The position numbers and the translations under genes are program-made. Shown in pieces: positions 20,201-21,308 of a stretch of 21,308 nt of DNA (position 1 is its first letter; each line of letters starts with the position of its first letter). The notes beneath the pieces were generated by a model that saw only the letters and a list, made by a program, of their open reading frames with translations, was not told the origin of the DNA and searched no databases. Origin of the DNA: Apostichopus parvimensis (Eukaryota > Echinodermata > Holothuroidea > Aspidochirotida > Stichopodidae); the NCBI GenBank assembly GCA_000934455.1, contig KN887256.1, positions 72,491 to 93,798 of the forward strand, given 5' to 3'.

Positions 20201-20883
20201 AGTTTTCTGTGTACTAAAATTGCTATGTACATCTTTGCAATTACATAGCAACCTGCCCAATTTGCATAGCATGTTTAATTTGTGTTACCTGATAAGATAT
20301 TCCCTGGAGTGTGTGCGTGAAAGTATTTTAGTAACTGATTACCTTGAAGCATGATTTGAGGATGCTCGTTATGTAAGAAATTTCAAACTTCAAGACATAC
20401 GTACGTAGTTACCTCTGGAAATTTGCTTTAAAGATTGGTGATGGGGTACGTCATAGGAAATCTTCTCAGGGATGGGAGAGGTAAGTGTCGCACCACACGA
20501 AACATGATGAAAGGCAATTTTATATAATCACTCTGTTTATTCATAATATCGGAATTGGTGCTGCTATTTTAAATTACATATATGTGACAGTAAGTAGGGT
20601 AATTAATGCAACTATAGTTTGTACAGGGAGTTTTATTCTCATGAAACCAACTCCCAGCCCTCACAGTAATATGTATTCATCAATCATTGTTTTGTAGCCT
20701 ATGTCATCCTTTTTTCAGCAAATGCAATAAGTGCAAATAAAAATTAATTTGTTGTTGTTGAATGTTCGCTAGCATTATACAGATCTCTCTACTAAGCCTT
20801 GCACTTACCTCATTATCATGGTATCTCAGGTCATTTCTCAGCACACATATGACTATTCTTCCACCAAATTTGGTAGCTGACAT
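11145..20883 (-). CDS. CRY-DASH: Cryptochrome-DASH, complete 12-exon gene
   Basis: Photolyase/cryptochrome-family flavoprotein. By family knowledge CRY-DASH proteins bind FAD and a folate antenna and repair UV pyrimidine dimers, mainly in single-stranded DNA. Exons in transcript order: 20809-20883, 19818-19990, 19495-19594, 18940-19061, 18095-18243, 16815-16903, 16245-16318, 15375-15464, 14260-14557, 12977-13096, 11954-12127, 11145-11255. All junctions are GT-AG with matching phase; total 1575 nt, 524 residues, the usual family size. Antenna domain residues about 8-160, FAD domain about 230-470. Trp triad W326, W379, W402. Q365 and Y404 stand where photolyases have Met and Trp, as known for CRY-DASH. 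An in-frame TGA 24 nt upstream of the ATG supports the start, with no transit peptide. The Gly/Arg-rich tail ends [14 protein letters not shown]. No frame damage was seen, so the gene looks functional. Confidence 0.96.
11256..11953 (-). other. CRY-DASH intron 11
   Basis: AT-rich intron with no recognised element. Direct joining of exons 11 and 12 keeps phase 0, so no extra exon is needed. Confidence 0.7.
11954..12127 (-). CDS. CRY-DASH: CRY-DASH exon 11 (residues 431-488)
   Basis: Acceptor TGGTCATACAG ends at 12128; donor GTAAGT begins at 11953. It encodes [35 protein letters not shown] and RHSHRN, the end of the conserved FAD domain. Confidence 0.96.
12648..12897. mobile_element. Non-autonomous DNA transposon (MITE), 250 bp, in CRY-DASH intron 10
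   Basis: The ends GCAGGCGCGTAG (12648-12659) and CTACATGCCTGC (12886-12897) are inverted repeats with two mismatches. The interior is more CpG-rich than the intron (AAGCGTAGCGCC and TTGGCGCGAAGCG form an internal imperfect inverted pair) and has G9 at 12852-12860 facing C8 at 12874-12881. Flanks TTTAG and TTCTAG may be an imperfect target duplication. The rest of intron 10 (12128-12976) shows nothing. Confidence 0.65.
12977..13096 (-). CDS. CRY-DASH: CRY-DASH exon 10 (residues 391-430)
   Basis: Acceptor GTGGTTACAG ends at 13097; donor GTATTT begins at 12976. It encodes [19 protein letters not shown], then NDPR and [14 protein letters not shown]. Asn398 is the residue beside flavin N5, Trp402 the triad Trp next to FAD, and Tyr404 the CRY-DASH replacement of photolyase Trp384. 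Confidence 0.96.
13460..13858 (+). mobile_element. LINE 3' fragment (end of reverse-transcriptase ORF), antisense in CRY-DASH intron 9
   Basis: An open frame from 13418 to the TAA at 13838-13840 encodes, from about 13472, [64 protein letters not shown] and [12 protein letters not shown]. This is the C-terminal tail of a non-LTR endonuclease/reverse-transcriptase ORF2 (the CLRxILGI, KWxGHVxRM and GRPxxRW signature). The catalytic reverse-transcriptase and endonuclease parts are absent, so the copy is 5'-truncated and dead. Past the stop, TAAGTCAG occurs twice (13838-13853), probably the element's 3' tail repeat. It lies opposite to CRY-DASH and was not exonised in my gene model. Confidence 0.8.
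13859..14259 (-). other. CRY-DASH intron 9, exon-9 side
   Basis: Between the LINE fragment and the exon 9 donor. A G-rich stretch at 14101-14123 (G6, G5, G3, G4) could form a quadruplex on the plus strand. Nothing else was recognised. Confidence 0.6.
14260..14557 (-). CDS. CRY-DASH: CRY-DASH exon 9 (residues 291-390), FAD-domain core
   Basis: The longest exon. Acceptor TGCTCTTTTAG, with a run of A before it on the plus strand, ends at 14558; donor GTGAGC begins at 14259. Motifs: [17 protein letters not shown] (Glu295 and Trp298, counterparts of E. coli photolyase Glu274 and Trp277), [33 protein letters not shown] and [14 protein letters not shown]. Gln365 replaces the photolyase Met345. W326 and W379 belong to the Trp electron-transfer triad. 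Confidence 0.97.
14558..15107 (-). other. CRY-DASH intron 8, exon-9 side
   Basis: AT-rich intronic sequence between exon 9's acceptor and the 53-bp-unit array, including a T run at 15073-15085. No element recognised. Confidence 0.65.
15108..15372. repeat. Minisatellite, 53-bp unit, abutting the exon 8 splice donor
   Basis: About five units with the form GTGAACCTAGGTTTGGTAGA, then AACTTTTTGACCAAATGCCT, then ACAGCTGTTTTAA. Units begin at 15205, 15258 and 15311 (53-bp spacing); the one from 15157 is 48 bp. The last, diverged unit runs to the donor of exon 8 at 15374. Confidence 0.92.
15375..15464 (-). CDS. CRY-DASH: CRY-DASH exon 8 (residues 261-291)
   Basis: Acceptor TTCTCTTCAAG ends at 15465; donor GTAAGG begins at 15374. 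It encodes [20 protein letters not shown] and NQSTYW. It begins and ends inside Trp codons that the neighbouring exons complete. His264 stands where Leu, Met or Phe is usual. The minisatellite in intron 8 starts immediately past the donor. Confidence 0.93.
15465..16244 (-). other. CRY-DASH intron 7, with promoter-like motif cluster
   Basis: Contains, on the plus strand, ACCAATCAA (15712-15720), ATTTTGCATG (15730-15739) and TATTTAAAT (15789-15797), followed by a more GC-rich stretch to about 15905. A later TATATAAAAG lies near 15971. No RNA gene or open frame was recognised after them. Confidence 0.4.
16245..16318 (-). CDS. CRY-DASH: CRY-DASH exon 7 (residues 237-261), FAD contact
   Basis: Acceptor CTCTTTCAG ends at 16319; donor GTGAGT begins at 16244. 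It encodes [12 protein letters not shown] and [15 protein letters not shown] is the phosphate-binding stretch for FAD. Position 260 is Thr where Pro is common (KFSPW or KFAPW). Confidence 0.93.
16815..16903 (-). CDS. CRY-DASH: CRY-DASH exon 6 (residues 207-236)
   Basis: Acceptor TCTCTTACAG ends at 16904; donor GTAAGT begins at 16814. It encodes [13 protein letters not shown] and [12 protein letters not shown], the family's FxGGExxAlxRLxxYfw entry into the FAD domain. Confidence 0.93.
16985..17372. repeat. Minisatellite, ~79-bp unit, CRY-DASH intron 5
   Basis: Five units of 77-81 bp starting CTGCCCTCTATC at 16987, 17064, 17145, 17223 and 17303. Each contains TTAGTTGGTGGTGTTCCCTA, then CATTTCTTTGCTAAGGCTGC. 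Confidence 0.93.
17373..18094 (-). other. CRY-DASH intron 5, exon-5 side
   Basis: AT-rich intronic sequence with a purine-rich patch (17430-17490, AAGATGACAACG-type). No element or gene recognised. Confidence 0.6.
18095..18243 (-). CDS. CRY-DASH: CRY-DASH exon 5 (residues 157-207), interdomain linker
   Basis: Acceptor TTATCTTGTAG ends at 18244; donor GTTAGT begins at 18094. It encodes [13 protein letters not shown], the linker [20 protein letters not shown] and TMEDLGQ, all matching the CRY-DASH linker between the antenna and FAD domains. Confidence 0.93.
18244..18939 (-). other. CRY-DASH intron 4
   Basis: Contains the tRNA-like SINE remnant at 18745-18816 and an imperfect palindrome centred on GGACAATTGTCT (18591-18602). 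The rest is AT-rich without features. Confidence 0.6.
18745..18816 (-). mobile_element. tRNA-derived SINE head or tRNA pseudogene
   Basis: Read on the minus strand from 18816: GCAGCCTTTATAGTTGATAG, AGCTCAGGGCTTGTGACC, ATGAGGTCACTAAGTTTGAA, ATCTGATCC. TAGTTGATAG fits the pol III A box (TRGYnnAnnnG), and AGTTTGAAATC is a decayed B box (GGTTCGAnTCC, with C-to-T change). Spacing is tRNA-like. Too many mismatches for a working tRNA; a SINE remnant is more likely. Confidence 0.5.
18940..19061 (-). CDS. CRY-DASH: CRY-DASH exon 4 (residues 117-157)
   Basis: Acceptor TTTTGAAG ends at 19062; donor GTAATT begins at 18939. It encodes [13 protein letters not shown], then [17 protein letters not shown], the WGSTLYHxxDLPF motif of the family, and ends inside an Arg codon. 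Confidence 0.94.
19062..19494 (-). other. CRY-DASH intron 3 with nested palindromes
   Basis: Includes a dense patch of TCACATG/CATGTGA inverted and direct repeats at 19151-19236: ATGTGACAACACA at 19154 and again at 19177, and ATGTGACAA (19177-19185) facing TTGTCACAT (19205-19213). CACAATTGTG (19163-19172) is a perfect palindrome. Confidence 0.75.
19495..19594 (-). CDS. CRY-DASH: CRY-DASH exon 3 (residues 83-116)
   Basis: Acceptor CCAATTTTAG ends at 19595; donor GTTAGT begins at 19494. It encodes [20 protein letters not shown] and VHAVAFQEE. The QEE with the next exon's VTKEE forms the conserved EEVTKEE segment, which lies near the folate antenna in known CRY-DASH structures. Confidence 0.95.
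19818..19990 (-). CDS. CRY-DASH: CRY-DASH exon 2 (residues 26-83)
   Basis: Acceptor CTACCAAG ends at 19991; donor GTATGT begins at 19817. It encodes [19 protein letters not shown], then PRHY and [18 protein letters not shown], highly typical of the CRY-DASH antenna domain, and ends inside a Ser codon. Confidence 0.95.
19991..20808 (-). other. CRY-DASH intron 1, with a perfect 10-bp hairpin
   Basis: TTGCTATGTA (20220-20229) and TACATAGCAA (20242-20251) are perfect inverted repeats around 12 nt. Two more TTGCATAGC-like pieces follow at about 20260-20270. No gene recognised in the intron. Confidence 0.7.
20809..20883 (-). CDS. CRY-DASH: CRY-DASH exon 1 (residues 1-25)
   Basis: ATG at 20883-20881; donor GTAAGT begins at 20808. 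It encodes a short Met-Ser-Ala-Thr-Lys leader, then [16 protein letters not shown], the first beta strand and the RNDLRxHDNE motif of the photolyase antenna domain. The in-frame TGA at 20907-20905 fixes this ATG as the only start in this exon. Confidence 0.93.
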
Positions 20884-21208
20884 TCTGATTGGTAGTTCTT
20901 CCAGTCAACTAATGGATTGCACATGTATTTTGGCTGGTCAATATACTGTCTTGCTAGTTAACTGGACTGCATAAACTGATGAAAGAAATAATCTACATTA
21001 TTACTTTTTACATTACAACCTGTTCATAGCAAAATAAGTTTTAATAAATCTGATGAACCTTGCCCACCAGAATGAGGATTTTTCATGCATGGTAGGAAAG
21101 CTTAATTTGTCATACTAGGCCTCTGCACTAACTCATAACAATATAACAGCGAGCATTTCACCTTTACCTTTCTCTTCCCCTTACCCTAGGTTCACCTGTT
21201 CAATCTCT
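20884..21208 (-). promoter_or_regulatory. CRY-DASH 5' flank
   Basis: The 325 bp between the start codon and a retroelement end must hold the 5' UTR and at least part of the promoter, unless a noncoding first exon lies further up. On the minus strand ACCAATCAG, a CCAAT box (NF-Y type), lies only 2 nt before the ATG (20893-20885). A CACATG E-box-like site is near 20918 on the plus strand. No clear TATA box was found. Confidence 0.4.
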
Positions 21209-21308
21209 TAGTAAGTAAGTAAGTAAAACTTTATTGCTCCAAATAAGGAAATTAGTGTCTCGCACATAAAAGTTCAAAACAGTACAAAAATATATGAGCA
21301 TAGGAATA
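21209..21308 (-). mobile_element. 3' end of a retroelement (continues past the window)
   Basis: On the minus strand the sequence runs from the window edge to AATAAAG (21235-21229) and then TTTTAC followed by TTAC repeats and CTA (ending at 21209). An AATAAA just before a short 4-bp tail repeat is typical of 3' ends of non-LTR retrotransposons or their SINEs. The class cannot be settled from 100 bp. Same strand as CRY-DASH. Confidence 0.5.

Noticed and set aside
1-21308. CRISPR, operon, phage or prokaryotic defence content
   Set aside because: Repeat arrays have degenerate units without spacer structure; both genes are intron-bearing animal genes.

Overview
This is AT-rich eukaryotic (metazoan) genomic DNA. 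It has intron-containing genes with standard GT-AG splice sites, long minisatellite arrays, short inverted-repeat transposons, a tRNA-derived SINE remnant and pieces of non-LTR retrotransposons. Together with the presence of an animal-type CRY-DASH gene, this suits a marine invertebrate, perhaps an echinoderm or hemichordate. That assignment is inference; nothing in the window fixes the species.

Two genes could be reconstructed by joining exons, and they face each other tail to tail. At the left edge, plus strand, are the last three coding exons (197-333, 748-793, 1619-1726) of a MAP kinase kinase of the MKK3/MKK6 group, the activators of p38. They encode the end of the kinase C-lobe and the C-terminal docking region for upstream kinases. 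The right half, minus strand, holds a complete 12-exon CRY-DASH gene (cryptochrome-DASH, a photolyase-family flavoprotein), start codon at 20883 and stop at 11145. The 12 exons join with consistent phases into a 524-residue protein with no internal stop. It carries the antenna domain, the FAD-binding domain, a Trp triad and the CRY-DASH-type active-site substitutions. Its last exon encodes a Gly/Arg-rich tail ending in a sequence that fits the PCNA-binding (PIP-box) consensus.

The 9.4 kb between the two stop codons (1727-11144) has no convincing gene. It holds the probable 3' UTR of the kinase with a perfect stem-loop, a 17-bp-unit array (2947-3692), an exact 30-bp duplication, two copies of an inverted-repeat element, a roughly 280-bp MITE, a 34-bp-unit array rich in TCACATG (7333-7912), a hAT-like terminus, long G runs on the plus strand, and a roughly 45-bp-unit array (10775-11107) that contains the best poly(A) signal for CRY-DASH.

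CRY-DASH introns contain a SINE remnant (intron 4), a roughly 79-bp-unit array (intron 5), a 53-bp-unit array that reaches the exon 8 donor site (intron 8), an antisense LINE 3' fragment with an open frame (intron 9) and a MITE (intron 10). A further retroelement 3' end, same strand as CRY-DASH, lies at the right edge about 325 bp upstream of its start codon.

No CRISPR, prokaryotic operon or clearly new multi-gene system is present. The most interesting items are the candidate PIP-box on CRY-DASH, the minisatellite touching a splice donor, and the E-box-like repeat array.
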